From contig NZ_JQEC01000039.1 in NCBI RefSeq assembly GCF_000764185.1, positions 124,001 through 188,000 of the forward strand: a stretch of DNA of 64,000 bases, read 5' to 3'. The translations under genes were made by a program, and so were the position numbers. The stretch comes from Colwellia psychrerythraea (GTDB taxonomy: Bacteria > Pseudomonadota > Gammaproteobacteria > Enterobacterales > Alteromonadaceae). Of this stretch, positions 18,495 to 29,683 are shown in pieces. Under the pieces are notes generated by a model that searched no databases, was not told where the DNA came from, and saw only the letters and a list, made by a program, of their open reading frames with translations. Numbering within the stretch: the stretch's first letter is position 1; each line of letters begins with the position of its first letter.

Positions 18495-21400
18495 ATGACT
18501 TCGGAAAAAACGCCAGAGATTAACGCTCAGCTATCAGCAGAGCCAATTGCAATAATAGGAATGGGCTGTCGATTTCCAGGTAAGGCAAATAATCCTGATT
18601 TATTTTGGGATAATATCAAACACGGCGTAGATTGCTTAATTGAAACACCTCAATCCCGTTGGAATAAAGATACACATTATTCTGCCGTTAAAGCGAATAA
18701 AGGAAAAATCAACTCTAAATGGGGTGGTTACATTGAAGGGGTTGATGAATTCGATCCAAGTTTTTTTGGTATTACACCGCGTGAAGCTGAACATATGGAT
18801 CCTCAGCAACGTAAGTTACTTGAAGTTGCATGGGAAGCGCTAGAAGATGGTGGTCAGCAACCGAGTAAGCTTGCAGGCACCTCTGTAGGCGTGTTTATGG
18901 GGGGATTTACTTTAGATTATAAAATAATGCAGTTTACTAACCCTGATTTCGATAACATTGATGCGCACACTGCTACAGGCGTTATGATGACTATGCTGTC
19001 TAACCGGGTGTCTCATGTGTTTGATTTTACCGGACCAAGTATGTCAATCGACACAGCCTGTAGTTCTTCGCTAGTTGCATTAGACATGGCATGTAAAAGC
19101 CTTCAATGTGGTGCTAGCTCAATGGCACTTGCTGGGGGAGTATTAATTCATTTAGCACCTCAATACACTGTATCTGAATCAAAAGGTGGATTTTTGTCAC
19201 CAACGGGTTTTTCACATGCTTTTGATTCTTCTGCAAATGGGTATGTGCGAGCTGAAGGTACAGGAATTGTTGTTTTAAAACGCTTAAAAGATGCGATAGC
19301 TGATGGTGATCCAATTCATGCTGTTATTTTAGCATCGGGTGTAAATCAAGATGGTCATACTCAAGGTATTACAGTACCTAATGGTGATGCGCAACTGGCA
19401 TTAATGAAGCAAACCTATAAAAATGCTGGTGTTAATCCCGGTAAAGTTCAATATATCGAAATGCACGGTACAGGTACGCCAGTAGGGGACCCAATTGAAG
19501 CTAAATCTGTTGGTCAATTACTCGCGATTGATCGTGATTCAAAAGATAAATGTTTTATTGGCTCAGTAAAAACAAATATTGGTCATACCGAAGCCGCAGC
19601 AGGTATGGCTGGTTTAATGAAGACCATTAAAGCAATGCAAAATAAGCAAATACCTCCACATTTGCATCTTAAATCAATTAACCCAAAAATTGATTATGAA
19701 AATGCAGTTTATGAAATCCCCACACGTTTAAATAGTTGGCCCAAGCATGAAGGACTTGCAGTTGCTGGCGTAAATTCGTTTGGTTTTGGTGGTACTAATT
19801 CGCACGTAGTGCTTCAAGAATATATTACTCCACCAATAAATAAAATAGCGCCTACTAATCCTGAAGCTTATAAATTATTACCTCTTTCTGCTCGAGATGA
19901 AGAAGGTGTTGTTCGTAATGCTAAAGCCTATTTATCTTTTGTTGAAGATAATAGTGAACGACTTGATGACATTGGTTATACCGCAGCAATCAAACGTGAA
20001 CATCATCAATATCGCTCAGCTATATTGTACAAAAATGACATTGAGTTATCTGAAAAATTACGCCAATTTAGTCAAGATCCAGAGCTAGCCAAAAACAATA
20101 CGTTGAGAACACTAAAAACTAAAGAGAATAAAATTGTTTGGGTATTCACTGGAATGGGGCCACAGTGGTGGGCAATGGGGCATGAGTTATATCAAAGTGA
20201 ACCAACCTTTAAAAATGTTATTGATCAATGTGACTTACACATGGCGAAATACGCTGATTGGTCTTTAAAAGAAGAAATGTTTGCAGCAGAGTCTGCTTCA
20301 AACATGCAATATACTTGGCTTGCTCAAACTGCCAATTTTGCCGTACAAATTGCCCTTGCAGCACTATGGCGAGAAAAAGGTATTATGCCTGATGTTATTA
20401 TTGGACACAGTACTGGTGAAGCCGCGGCATTTTATGAAGCTGGTGTATATTCATTAGAAGACGCTTGTAAAATCGTTGTGCACCGTAGTCGCTTGCAACA
20501 TAGTTGTCGTAACACAGGAAAAATGATGGCAATTGGTTTGTCAGATATTGAAGTGAGCCAATATCTTAATGACCAAGTAGAAATAGCTGCCGTCAATAGT
20601 CCTAATTCCGTTACCTTAGCAGGTGAAGAGTCAGCCTTAAATGCCATTGCAGAACGTTTAGAAGCACAAGGTGTGTTCTGTAAATTCTTAAGAGTTGAAG
20701 TGCCTTATCATAGTAAATTCATGGAGCCGATCAAAGCCGAGTTACTTTCTTGTTTAGACGATATTACCGCGAATGAAGCACATACTCCTTTATATTCTAC
20801 TGTAACGGGTAACATAGCGCAGGGGCCTGAGTTAAATGCACACTATTGGTGGTTAAATGTCCGTCAAGCCGTACGTTTTGTAGATGCAATTCGCAATTTA
20901 ATTGATGACGGATTACGTACTTATTTAGAAATAGGCCCACACCCAGTACTTGGTGGCTCTATTACGGAAACTTTTGAAGAGAAAGATGTGCAAGGCAATG
21001 TGCTGTCTAGCTTGTATCGTAAAGCGGATGAGCAAACTCATTTTTACAACTCTGTAGCACAATTCTTTCAATTAGGTTTTAATATTGATTGGCAAGCCAT
21101 TCATGGTATTGCTACGTATATTCATTTGCCAACCTATCAATTTAGAACAGAGCGCTATTGGACAGAGCCTGAGTATTTTAATAATTTACGACAAGGAAAA
21201 AATGTTCATAAATTATTAGGGCGAAAACGTTCTGAAGCTGAGCATGTTTGGGATTGTAATACCTCTGTCGAACGCGATACCTTTTTGAGTGATCACCAAA
21301 TTCAAGGCAATACAATTTTCCCTGCTGCGGGTTATATTGAAATGGCTTATGCCGCTGCAGAAAATGTTTGGGGGCCGGGCTGTTATGCTATTGATAATTT

Positions 21401-24400
21401 AATAATAGATAAAGCATTATTTTTGAATAATGAAGCTGCACCTAAAGCGCAATATATTTTACATAATGATAATCCTGTATTTAGAATCATTAGTAGTGAT
21501 GACCAATCAACTAATAACCAATCTATTAAGAGCCAAGTAACTCAGCATGCACGAGGTAAATTACGCCGAGTTCAATCATCAAGCTTAAGCGACAATGTTG
21601 CGTTAGAAACACTTAAAAGCACTGCCTCTGCAATGCAAAACCATGAAGAGTTTTATGCACATTTACATGAATTTGGTTACGAGTACGGTCCTTGTTTTAG
21701 AGCTATCTCTGAAATTTATCAGACCCAAGATGGCGTGCTTGCCAAAATTGAATGGCCTCAAGCGCTGAAAAAAAATGACGAATTTCATCTGCACCCATCG
21801 TTGTTAGACGCATGCTTTCAAACCTTAGTACATACAGAGCTTAATACAGCGGATGCGAATAATTTTTCTATACGTTTGCCTGTAATGCTTAGTGAAATTT
21901 GTATTACTAAAAATACCGTTAATAGTTTTTGGTGTTATACCAAAATTACTCAGCGAGATGATGATAAAACCGTGGGTGATTTATACCTGTGTGATGATAA
22001 CGGCGTTACCTTTGGTTATATCAAGGGCTTTATCGCGCAAAGTGTTGATTCTGCGGCAAGTGGTATAACTACCAGAACTATTGATAGTTGGCTTTATGAT
22101 ATCAATTGGTTAGCGCAGCCTAAGCAAGTAAGCGAAGAAGCACTTGATGAAAATGAAACACAAGCTAAATCTGAAATAGATAGCCAGCAATGGTTGATTT
22201 TGGCTGATGATGCCGGCATTGGACAAGCCGTTGCGCAATCGCTTATCGCGTTAAAACAACCTTGTTGTTTAGTCTCAGTAGGTGAATACTTTGATTATGA
22301 CGCGGAGCAAAATCATGCTTGGTTAGTACCTGATTCAAAAGATCATTTTTTACAATTGTTTGATACCTTAGGTAAAGATAATATTCGCGGAGTCGTACAT
22401 TGTTGGAATTTAGACACGCCTGATCTTGATAGCTTAGACATAGGTCAAATACAACGCGCTAAACGCCTAGCTATACATTCAGCATTAAACCTCACTAAAG
22501 CAATTAATACGGCGAATGTTAAGTTTCCACTTTATTTTATTACTCGCGATGCTAGCCAAGCACCAGCAACCAACAAAGCGAATGTTTTGTCTGGCTCTCT
22601 AACCGGTTTTTGTCGCGTATTAGCACATCAAGAGCTAGTGCAAAACTTTGGTCGCTTGATTGATGTTGACGGAATAAATGATGTTGAAAATATTGTTACT
22701 GAGCTTAATGCAGATAGCACTGAACATGAAGTAGCTTATCGAGACAATGAAGCATTCGTGCCAAGACTTGAACAAGCACAAGAGTTACAAACACCATTTC
22801 CCACTGTTTTGAAGTCTGATGCAGCGTATATTATTACTGGTGCATTAGGCTCAATTGGGCAACTTGTTTGTCAGTTGTTGATTGACCGTGGTGCTAAGTC
22901 ATTGATTTTAGTCGGTCGCTCTAAATTTCCGGTAAAAGAAGAGTGGGCTTCACTTACTCCAGACCATACTAGCTACGAGCGTATTTTATTTATTCGTTCA
23001 CTTGAAAAACAAAATATCAACATTACGCTCTGGAATGCTGATATTACTCGCGAACGAGATTTAAAGCGTTGTTTAAATGAGTATGCTCAAAAAGACTCAC
23101 CAATCATTCGTGGCTTATTCTTCTGTGCCGGAGTAGTGAAAGATACTCTGCTAGATAAAATGGACACGGCAGCATTTGATGCGGTATTTGATACGAAAGC
23201 GCTGGGCGCAGTAATGCTTCATCGTGCGCTAAGTAAAACGCAATTAGATCACTTTGTGTTGTTCTCATCAGTAGCTGCACAAGTTACCACTGCCGGACAA
23301 ACTAACTATGCCACTGGTAATGCGTTTTTAGACTCATTAGCTCACGCAAGACGTCAAGATGATCTACCAGCGTTGAGCATTAACTGGGGTCCTTGGGCAA
23401 TAGGTATGATCAAAGAGTTGAATTTAGCAGACCATTATAAAAATCAACGAGGCATGAACTGTATTCAACCGTTTTCGGGTATGGCAGTACTAGATCGAAT
23501 TATCGATTTAGACAATGCTCAGCTGATGGTGTGTGATGCAGATTGGTCGGTAGTTACCAATTGGTATGAAGGAAAACCTTCGTTGTTTTCTCATCTATCA
23601 CAAAAGAAATCAGGTTCACAGAATGATAAAAAACAAGCGTTTGGACCTCTATATCAACAAACCGAAGTAGTTCAGCGCCAAGTTTTAGTTGCCGACCATT
23701 TTGCCTCGGCAGTAAGTCATGTTTTACGCTGTAAACGAGACCAAGTTGAACTCGATTTATCGTTAGGTAACTTGGGCATTGACTCAATCATGGCCACCGA
23801 GTTACGTAATAAAATCACCACGCATTTCGGTGAAACATTGACGATAGTACGCTTATTAAGTGGCGCTACAGTTAATGAGTTAAGTGCAGAATTAAACGAT
23901 AAGCTTATCGAGACACATGGCAGCCATGTGTTGAGTGGAGAGGACGATGTTGTTGATGCTGAAATTAATGCAGAAGGAACTACAAGCAGTAGGTTAGTTC
24001 TCAAAACAGCTCACAGCGCTATTGAAGCTGAATTCCCTTTATCTTACGGTCAAAAAGCAATTTGGTTTATTAATCAATTAAATCCAGATAGCGCATCCTA
24101 TAACATAGGTGGCGCAATGCATATTCCTGCAGAGCTTAATATTGATGCGCTTAAAAAAGCACTGAGTGAAGTTGTTAGTCGCCATCCAATGTTACGCACT
24201 AACTTTTTCTTTAAAGACTCAGAACCATACCAGCGTGTATGGCAAAGTCGTGACGATGCGTTAACCGTTATTGATGTTGAAAATAAGTCGTGGGAAGAGA
24301 TACAACAACTCATTGTTACGGATAATGAACGACCATTCGATTTAGCAAATGATCCATTATTTAGACTAAATTTATATCGTCAAAATGATCAAAGCTATTA

Positions 24401-27400
24401 TTTTGCGGTAGCAATTTATCACATCATTTCTGATGCATGGTCGAATTATATGTTTATCGACGAAATGCAGGCTTTGTACGCTCATCACGCTAAAGGAGAC
24501 AGTCTTGACTTAGCTCCTGTAGCAGGTAGTTATGAGAATTTTGTTAATTGGGAAACGCGGTTAATTAACTCTGCACGTGGCGGGGCTATGTATAGATTTT
24601 GGCAGAATCATTTGCCAGAAACAGTACCTGTTCTTGATTTACCAACTGATAAAGTTCGACCACCCGTTGTAACTAATGTTGGAGCGTCTTATCAATTTGA
24701 ATTAAACCCAAGGTTAACGGAACAATTGATTAGTGTAGCAAAACAAAACGGTGCTACACCTTTTATGGCGCTATTAAGTATTTATTATACTTTGATGCAT
24801 AAATACACTCATCAAGACGAGATTATTATAGGTAGCCCAGTTGCGGGACGTACCAGCCCCGATTTTGCAAACGTCTATGGCTATTTTGTTAATCCATTAC
24901 CACTTTGTGCTCGTTTTGATCAAGAAACAAATTTTGAAAACTTAATTGCTCAAGTCAAAGGCATCACTTTGTCGGCGCTTGATAATCAAGAGTTTCCATT
25001 TGCATTATTGGTTGACCGTTTAGGCATTGAACATGATCCAAGTCGTTCAACAGTATTCCAAGTATTATTTGTAATGCTTAATCACCGCGTTGAACAAAGT
25101 CATATGGATGAAAACAATGTAGCTTACTACAAAGGGTTTCCAATGCAATTTATGGAACTTCCTGAGGAAGAAGGGCAGTTTGATATAACGTTATCAACGT
25201 ATGAAGAAAATGGTGTATTTAAAGCAACGTTTAAATACAACACCGACTTATTTGAACTTGATACGATTGAAAGAATGGCAGAACATTACTTACAGCTGGT
25301 TAGCGCCTTTGTTAGTACGCCAGCTAAACCAATTCATCAAGTTTCATTATTGAGCAATAACGAGCTAGAACATTTATCAACACAATTACCAAACTGTATT
25401 AATGATGATGTTTTAATCCATCAGTTAGTAGAACAAGCAGCAGTAAAATTCCCAACGGAATTAGCGGTAAGTTACGCCAACGAAGCAGGCTTTCTTGATT
25501 CAATAACGTATGAACAACTGAATAATCAAGCTAATCAAATCGCACAGGTTTTACACGAACATAGTGGACTGAAAGAGTTAGATAATGCTGTTATAGCATT
25601 GCAGTTTGATAAATCTGTGGCATTAATCACTATGATTTTAGCTGTATTGAAGTCGGGTCATCAATTTTTGGTGTTAGATCCTGAGCTGCCAGCAGAACGA
25701 AATAAAACTATACTCCAACAAAGTAAAACAGCGTTAGTTATTACTCAAGATCACACTGAAGTTGAAGAGGTTATATCTATTGATTGGGGCACAATTAACA
25801 CGTTAGGTAAAGCTCACAGTACTGATAATTTATCTCTGTCTTTAGCTGCTGATGCTCTTGCTTATATGGTGTTTACTTCAGGTTCGACAGGTGTGCCAAA
25901 AGGGGTGCAAGTTAGCCATAATAACTGGCGTTCAATTCAAGCTGCTTGGCATCAAGAGTTTGATTTAGCTGATACAACAACGCATTTACAAATGGCTAGT
26001 CCAACATTTGATGTGTTTTGTGGTGATTTTGTTCGTGCATTATGCTCAGCGAAGCATTTAGTTTTATGTAGTAAAAGTTTAGTACTTAATATACCTGCAT
26101 TATACGAACTTATTGTTAATGAACAGGTTGATTGCGCAGAGTTCGTCCCTTCAGTTGTGCGTAATGTGATCTTGTATGTACAGCAAAATAACCTATCACT
26201 TCATAGCTTTAAACGCTTAATGGTTGGCTCAGAGCAGTGGAAAGTATCTGAATATACGCAACTGAAAGGCATGCTAACAACAGATGCACGTTTATTTAAT
26301 ACCTACGGTACTTCAGAAACAACCATCGACAGCACATATTTTGAAGGTGAGTGCGAGGGTTTAAGTCCTGCGAGTGTTGTTCCTATTGGCAAAGCGTTTA
26401 ATAACACAACAGTATTTTTGTTAGATAAACATGGTCAGCCAGTGCCACAGAATATTATTGGTGAAATAGTTATTGCTGGCGAAGGTGTTAGTCGCGGTTA
26501 CATTAATAATGAAGAGCAAAATAACAGTCAATTTGTTGAGTTAACTATTCCAGGTTTTGAAGGCGTATTGGCTTATAAAACCGGTGATTTAGCGAAAAAA
26601 GATAGAGTAAATAATTTGCATATTCTTCAGCGCATTGATGACCAAGTAAAAATAAGAGGCCATCGTATAGAGCTGGGTGAAGTTGAAAGTTCGTTATCTG
26701 CTATATCAGGTGTCGTAAGGTCTTGGGTTAAGGGTGATACGATTAACGGTAAAATAGAACTGGTTGGATACTACCAATTAGAGTCAGGCTTGGCGATAGA
26801 GCAAAGCTTTATTGTTGAACAAATTGAAAATCAATTGCCAAACTATATGGTGCCAAGTTATCTAATACAGTTAGACAGCTTTCCTGAGTTATCAAACGGT
26901 AAAATAAATGCAAATAAATTACCTACTCCAGATGTTGGAACACAAGAAAAATTAGTGGTCTTACCAAGTACTATGTATGAGGTTGAGTTAGCTAAAATTT
27001 GGTCAAACATGCTGGGTACTAAAAACCTGAGTATTCATGATGAATTCTTTTTATTGGGTGGTAATTCATTATATTTGATTGAGTTGATGATACGTATACA
27101 ACACACATTCAACATAAAAATGGAAGTGAGTCAGTTATTCCGTTTTACAACATTGCACGGTATGGCTAGTGCAATTGAAGATGTAGTAACGGGTAAAGAA
27201 GAAGGCGCACAACCTTATTTAGCATTTAACCCCCAGCAAAAAAATATGTTGTTTGCTTTCCCACCTGCGGGCGGTTACAGCATTGTTTATCAAGCATTGG
27301 CAACTGAGCTCAGTGATACGCAAATCGTTTCATTTAACTACTTTTCAGGTAAAGAAAAGGTAGTTGAATATACTGACAAAATTTGTGCATTACAGCCGAG

Positions 27401-27911
27401 TGGCAAGCTAAATTTATTTGGTTATTCACTTGGCGGCAACTTAGCATTCGAGGTAACTAAAGAACTTGAATCTAGAGGTCGTACAGTTGCTCAAGTGGTT
27501 ATCTGGGATTCCTTTAGAATCACCGAAACAGTGGAAATGCGTCAGCAAGACTTTGATCAATTTGAAATTGAATTGAAATCTCATTTTAAAGATCATACTG
27601 GCTCAGATAATGTTCAACAACATACTTTAGATCAAGCCAAAGAGTATATTAATTGGTGTTATCAAACGCGTAATTTAGGTGAGATTTCAGCGCCATTACA
27701 CTTTGTTATTGCTGAAACACAAGCATCAGAGTCAGACAAAAATAAAGAGTTGAAACAAAGCTGGCAGCATGCTTCTTCAACGAAAGTCTCTGTTTATCAA
27801 GGTGTAGGTCATCATGCTCAAATGCTTTCAACTGAAATGATAGCGGCAGGCAATGGTGACATTATACGTAATATTTTGAGTGTAGATACGCCAGTATTAG
27901 TGACGCAATAA
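18495..27911 (+). CDS. Hybrid iterative PKS-NRPS, KS-AT-DH-KR-ACP-C-A-PCP-TE (PTM-synthase type)
   Basis: 3138-residue megasynthase. KS about 17-440 (Cys189 in DTACSSS, His324 in HGTGT, His364 in NIGHTEAA); AT about 545-870 (Ser639 in GHSTGE); DH about 905-1180 (His934 in DHQIQGNTIFP, Asp1105 in HPSLLDA); KR about 1440-1690 (TGALGSIG, Tyr1605); ACP Ser1764 (GIDSI); condensation domain about 1835-2260 with YHIISDAW (His1976 and Asp1980 kept, first His replaced by Tyr); adenylation about 2290-2800 (SGSTGVPKG, YKTGDL); PCP Ser2858 (LGGNSL); thioesterase about 2900-3138 (Ser2978 in GYSLGG, His3106/3107). No ER or methyltransferase. This single-PKS, single-NRPS order is that of PTM synthases, which use the PKS module iteratively for two polyene chains on one ornithine. 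The hand-read A-domain code D-V-G-E-M-G-T-I-D-K fits ornithine. Product class inferred. Confidence 0.93.
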   Translation: MTSEKTPEINAQLSAEPIAIIGMGCRFPGKANNPDLFWDNIKHGVDCLIETPQSRWNKDTHYSAVKANKGKINSKWGGYIEGVDEFDPSFFGITPREAEHMDPQQRKLLEVAWEALEDGGQQPSKLAGTSVGVFMGGFTLDYKIMQFTNPDFDNIDAHTATGVMMTMLSNRVSHVFDFTGPSMSIDTACSSSLVALDMACKSLQCGASSMALAGGVLIHLAPQYTVSESKGGFLSPTGFSHAFDSSANGYVRAEGTGIVVLKRLKDAIADGDPIHAVILASGVNQDGHTQGITVPNGDAQLALMKQTYKNAGVNPGKVQYIEMHGTGTPVGDPIEAKSVGQLLAIDRDSKDKCFIGSVKTNIGHTEAAAGMAGLMKTIKAMQNKQIPPHLHLKSINPKIDYENAVYEIPTRLNSWPKHEGLAVAGVNSFGFGGTNSHVVLQEYITPPINKIAPTNPEAYKLLPLSARDEEGVVRNAKAYLSFVEDNSERLDDIGYTAAIKREHHQYRSAILYKNDIELSEKLRQFSQDPELAKNNTLRTLKTKENKIVWVFTGMGPQWWAMGHELYQSEPTFKNVIDQCDLHMAKYADWSLKEEMFAAESASNMQYTWLAQTANFAVQIALAALWREKGIMPDVIIGHSTGEAAAFYEAGVYSLEDACKIVVHRSRLQHSCRNTGKMMAIGLSDIEVSQYLNDQVEIAAVNSPNSVTLAGEESALNAIAERLEAQGVFCKFLRVEVPYHSKFMEPIKAELLSCLDDITANEAHTPLYSTVTGNIAQGPELNAHYWWLNVRQAVRFVDAIRNLIDDGLRTYLEIGPHPVLGGSITETFEEKDVQGNVLSSLYRKADEQTHFYNSVAQFFQLGFNIDWQAIHGIATYIHLPTYQFRTERYWTEPEYFNNLRQGKNVHKLLGRKRSEAEHVWDCNTSVERDTFLSDHQIQGNTIFPAAGYIEMAYAAAENVWGPGCYAIDNLIIDKALFLNNEAAPKAQYILHNDNPVFRIISSDDQSTNNQSIKSQVTQHARGKLRRVQSSSLSDNVALETLKSTASAMQNHEEFYAHLHEFGYEYGPCFRAISEIYQTQDGVLAKIEWPQALKKNDEFHLHPSLLDACFQTLVHTELNTADANNFSIRLPVMLSEICITKNTVNSFWCYTKITQRDDDKTVGDLYLCDDNGVTFGYIKGFIAQSVDSAASGITTRTIDSWLYDINWLAQPKQVSEEALDENETQAKSEIDSQQWLILADDAGIGQAVAQSLIALKQPCCLVSVGEYFDYDAEQNHAWLVPDSKDHFLQLFDTLGKDNIRGVVHCWNLDTPDLDSLDIGQIQRAKRLAIHSALNLTKAINTANVKFPLYFITRDASQAPATNKANVLSGSLTGFCRVLAHQELVQNFGRLIDVDGINDVENIVTELNADSTEHEVAYRDNEAFVPRLEQAQELQTPFPTVLKSDAAYIITGALGSIGQLVCQLLIDRGAKSLILVGRSKFPVKEEWASLTPDHTSYERILFIRSLEKQNINITLWNADITRERDLKRCLNEYAQKDSPIIRGLFFCAGVVKDTLLDKMDTAAFDAVFDTKALGAVMLHRALSKTQLDHFVLFSSVAAQVTTAGQTNYATGNAFLDSLAHARRQDDLPALSINWGPWAIGMIKELNLADHYKNQRGMNCIQPFSGMAVLDRIIDLDNAQLMVCDADWSVVTNWYEGKPSLFSHLSQKKSGSQNDKKQAFGPLYQQTEVVQRQVLVADHFASAVSHVLRCKRDQVELDLSLGNLGIDSIMATELRNKITTHFGETLTIVRLLSGATVNELSAELNDKLIETHGSHVLSGEDDVVDAEINAEGTTSSRLVLKTAHSAIEAEFPLSYGQKAIWFINQLNPDSASYNIGGAMHIPAELNIDALKKALSEVVSRHPMLRTNFFFKDSEPYQRVWQSRDDALTVIDVENKSWEEIQQLIVTDNERPFDLANDPLFRLNLYRQNDQSYYFAVAIYHIISDAWSNYMFIDEMQALYAHHAKGDSLDLAPVAGSYENFVNWETRLINSARGGAMYRFWQNHLPETVPVLDLPTDKVRPPVVTNVGASYQFELNPRLTEQLISVAKQNGATPFMALLSIYYTLMHKYTHQDEIIIGSPVAGRTSPDFANVYGYFVNPLPLCARFDQETNFENLIAQVKGITLSALDNQEFPFALLVDRLGIEHDPSRSTVFQVLFVMLNHRVEQSHMDENNVAYYKGFPMQFMELPEEEGQFDITLSTYEENGVFKATFKYNTDLFELDTIERMAEHYLQLVSAFVSTPAKPIHQVSLLSNNELEHLSTQLPNCINDDVLIHQLVEQAAVKFPTELAVSYANEAGFLDSITYEQLNNQANQIAQVLHEHSGLKELDNAVIALQFDKSVALITMILAVLKSGHQFLVLDPELPAERNKTILQQSKTALVITQDHTEVEEVISIDWGTINTLGKAHSTDNLSLSLAADALAYMVFTSGSTGVPKGVQVSHNNWRSIQAAWHQEFDLADTTTHLQMASPTFDVFCGDFVRALCSAKHLVLCSKSLVLNIPALYELIVNEQVDCAEFVPSVVRNVILYVQQNNLSLHSFKRLMVGSEQWKVSEYTQLKGMLTTDARLFNTYGTSETTIDSTYFEGECEGLSPASVVPIGKAFNNTTVFLLDKHGQPVPQNIIGEIVIAGEGVSRGYINNEEQNNSQFVELTIPGFEGVLAYKTGDLAKKDRVNNLHILQRIDDQVKIRGHRIELGEVESSLSAISGVVRSWVKGDTINGKIELVGYYQLESGLAIEQSFIVEQIENQLPNYMVPSYLIQLDSFPELSNGKINANKLPTPDVGTQEKLVVLPSTMYEVELAKIWSNMLGTKNLSIHDEFFLLGGNSLYLIELMIRIQHTFNIKMEVSQLFRFTTLHGMASAIEDVVTGKEEGAQPYLAFNPQQKNMLFAFPPAGGYSIVYQALATELSDTQIVSFNYFSGKEKVVEYTDKICALQPSGKLNLFGYSLGGNLAFEVTKELESRGRTVAQVVIWDSFRITETVEMRQQDFDQFEIELKSHFKDHTGSDNVQQHTLDQAKEYINWCYQTRNLGEISAPLHFVIAETQASESDKNKELKQSWQHASSTKVSVYQGVGHHAQMLSTEMIAAGNGDIIRNILSVDTPVLVTQ

Positions 27912-27980
27912 AAAGGACACAAGCAAACGTGTAACCTGTAATGGTTGCGCGTTTACCTGAACAGAATAAGGAACTTCGTT

Positions 27981-29636
27981 GTGACAGATAAGAGACAATC
28001 TATGATCATCATTGGTGCTGGGCTTGGCGGAATGTCAACAGGCTGCTACGCACAAATGAATGGTTATAAAAGCATTATTTTAGAAATGCATGATTTGCCT
28101 GGAGGCTGCTGTACTTCATGGGATCGTAGAGATTATACCTTTGATTGGTGTATTAGCTGGCTACTTGGTAGTGGTGAAGGTAATAGCATGAATCAAATAT
28201 GGCAAGAATTAGGAGGGCTTGATAATAAAAAAATAATCGACTTTGATATTTTCAACTCAGTGATTGATGAAGAGCTAGGTGAAGTGCATTTTTATGCAGA
28301 TCCAGATCGCCTAGAAGCGCATTTATTAGAGATTTCTCCTGTTGATAAAAAATTAATAAAGCAATTTTGCGACGGTGTTAGAGAGTTTATGACCTTAATT
28401 GATGCATACCCTTTTCTTGTCCCCGTTGGTATATTAAATCGATGGCAACGGATGAAAATGATGTGGCCATTCATGAAACGTTTTAATTTAATACGTAAAT
28501 CAATGAGCACTTTAATGTCTGATTTTGCAGATAAAATGCAAAGCCCGCTATTAAAAAAAGCCTTCAATGTTATTTTCTATGAACAGCATCCTAGCTTTCC
28601 ACTTTTACCTTTCTATTTCAATTTAGCCTGTGCGGCTAAGAAAAATGCAGGTGTTCCTGAAGGAGGATCGTTAGGGTTAGCTCAATCAATTGAAAGCCGA
28701 TATAAATCTTTAGGTGGTGACATTATTTATAACAGTCGTGTAGATAAAATATTAGTTGAAAATGATACTGCTATTGGTGTTGAACTCACAGATGGCCAAA
28801 TAATTCATGCGGATATCGTTGTTTCTGCATGTGATGGTAATACTGTTGTAAAACATATGCTTGGTGAAAAATATCTCAGTAAAAAATTATCACATTTATA
28901 TAATAAATTGCAAGATGAACCCGGACAAATGTTTCCTGGTTACACCACAATTTTTTTTGGCGTCAACAAAGATTATCGAGATTTAGCCCATTGCCGAACA
29001 CATTTGCTAACAGAAGAGGAGCATGCGCAATGCCCCGGAATGACTCACCCAGGTATGAATGTACAAGTACGTAATGTTCATTACCCCCATACAGCTCCCG
29101 AAGGAAAGTCAGTTTTATATATTACTTATTTCTCTGATTATGAACCTTGGGCAGAGTTAAACAATCAAGAAGTACAAAAGAAAACCATAAAACGTCATAC
29201 CAAAGTAAAACGCAGTGTTAATTATCGGATTGCTAAAAAGAAATTGGCAGAATTTACTATTGATAAGCTCAGTTCACACTTTCCTGACCTTAAAGAACAT
29301 ATTGAATATATCGATATTGCCACCCCGCTAACTCAAATTAGGTACACGGGTAATAGCAAAGGAACTGTATTAGCTTGGCAGCCATTCTTAGAGAGTGGTG
29401 AAAGTTTAGAAGATGAAATTAATGCGATGGGCACCACAGGCTTACCCGGCCTAAGAAACTTTTATATGGCAGGCCATTGGGTGACAACAGGAGGGTTAAT
29501 TCGTGCAGCGGCAACAGGCCGACATGTTTTACATTTTATCTGTCGTGACGATGATAAGTCTTTTGATGCCTGGATAGGTGAAAGAGTAGGCTTTCAAGGT
29601 AAATCATTTCAAATTAAACAAGGCGATGTGGCTTAA
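27981..29636 (+). CDS. CrtI/phytoene desaturase-like FAD oxidoreductase 1
   Basis: 551-residue flavoprotein. The N-terminal Rossmann motif is SMIIIGAGLGGMSTG (about residues 7-21), followed by PGGCCTSW, FDWCISWLLGSG and, at the C-terminus, MAGHWVTTGGLIRAAATGRH, the FAD-closing motif of the carotenoid desaturase/isomerase (COG1233) family. A Lys/Arg-rich insert (about 405-430) carries KRHTKVKRS. In PTM clusters enzymes of this type build the carbocycles on the tetramate polyene. The GTG at 27981 was chosen because AAGGA lies 7 bases upstream and because the start then matches the second copy; an upstream in-frame start at 27945 would add 12 unlikely residues. It lies 69 bases after the megasynthase, and a flavodoxin gene follows. 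It is clearly paralogous to the gene at 30347. Confidence 0.9.
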   Translation: MTDKRQSMIIIGAGLGGMSTGCYAQMNGYKSIILEMHDLPGGCCTSWDRRDYTFDWCISWLLGSGEGNSMNQIWQELGGLDNKKIIDFDIFNSVIDEELGEVHFYADPDRLEAHLLEISPVDKKLIKQFCDGVREFMTLIDAYPFLVPVGILNRWQRMKMMWPFMKRFNLIRKSMSTLMSDFADKMQSPLLKKAFNVIFYEQHPSFPLLPFYFNLACAAKKNAGVPEGGSLGLAQSIESRYKSLGGDIIYNSRVDKILVENDTAIGVELTDGQIIHADIVVSACDGNTVVKHMLGEKYLSKKLSHLYNKLQDEPGQMFPGYTTIFFGVNKDYRDLAHCRTHLLTEEEHAQCPGMTHPGMNVQVRNVHYPHTAPEGKSVLYITYFSDYEPWAELNNQEVQKKTIKRHTKVKRSVNYRIAKKKLAEFTIDKLSSHFPDLKEHIEYIDIATPLTQIRYTGNSKGTVLAWQPFLESGESLEDEINAMGTTGLPGLRNFYMAGHWVTTGGLIRAAATGRHVLHFICRDDDKSFDAWIGERVGFQGKSFQIKQGDVA

Positions 29637-29683
29637 GCCTGAGCATAAGCTTCGTTTTTAACTTACAAATTTAAGGAAAAATA

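Noticed and set aside
18495..27911. PUFA synthase or ordinary multimodular assembly line
   Set aside because: Only one PKS and one NRPS module with a terminal TE, no tandem ACPs or FabA-like DH pair; the domain order fits PTM synthases better.
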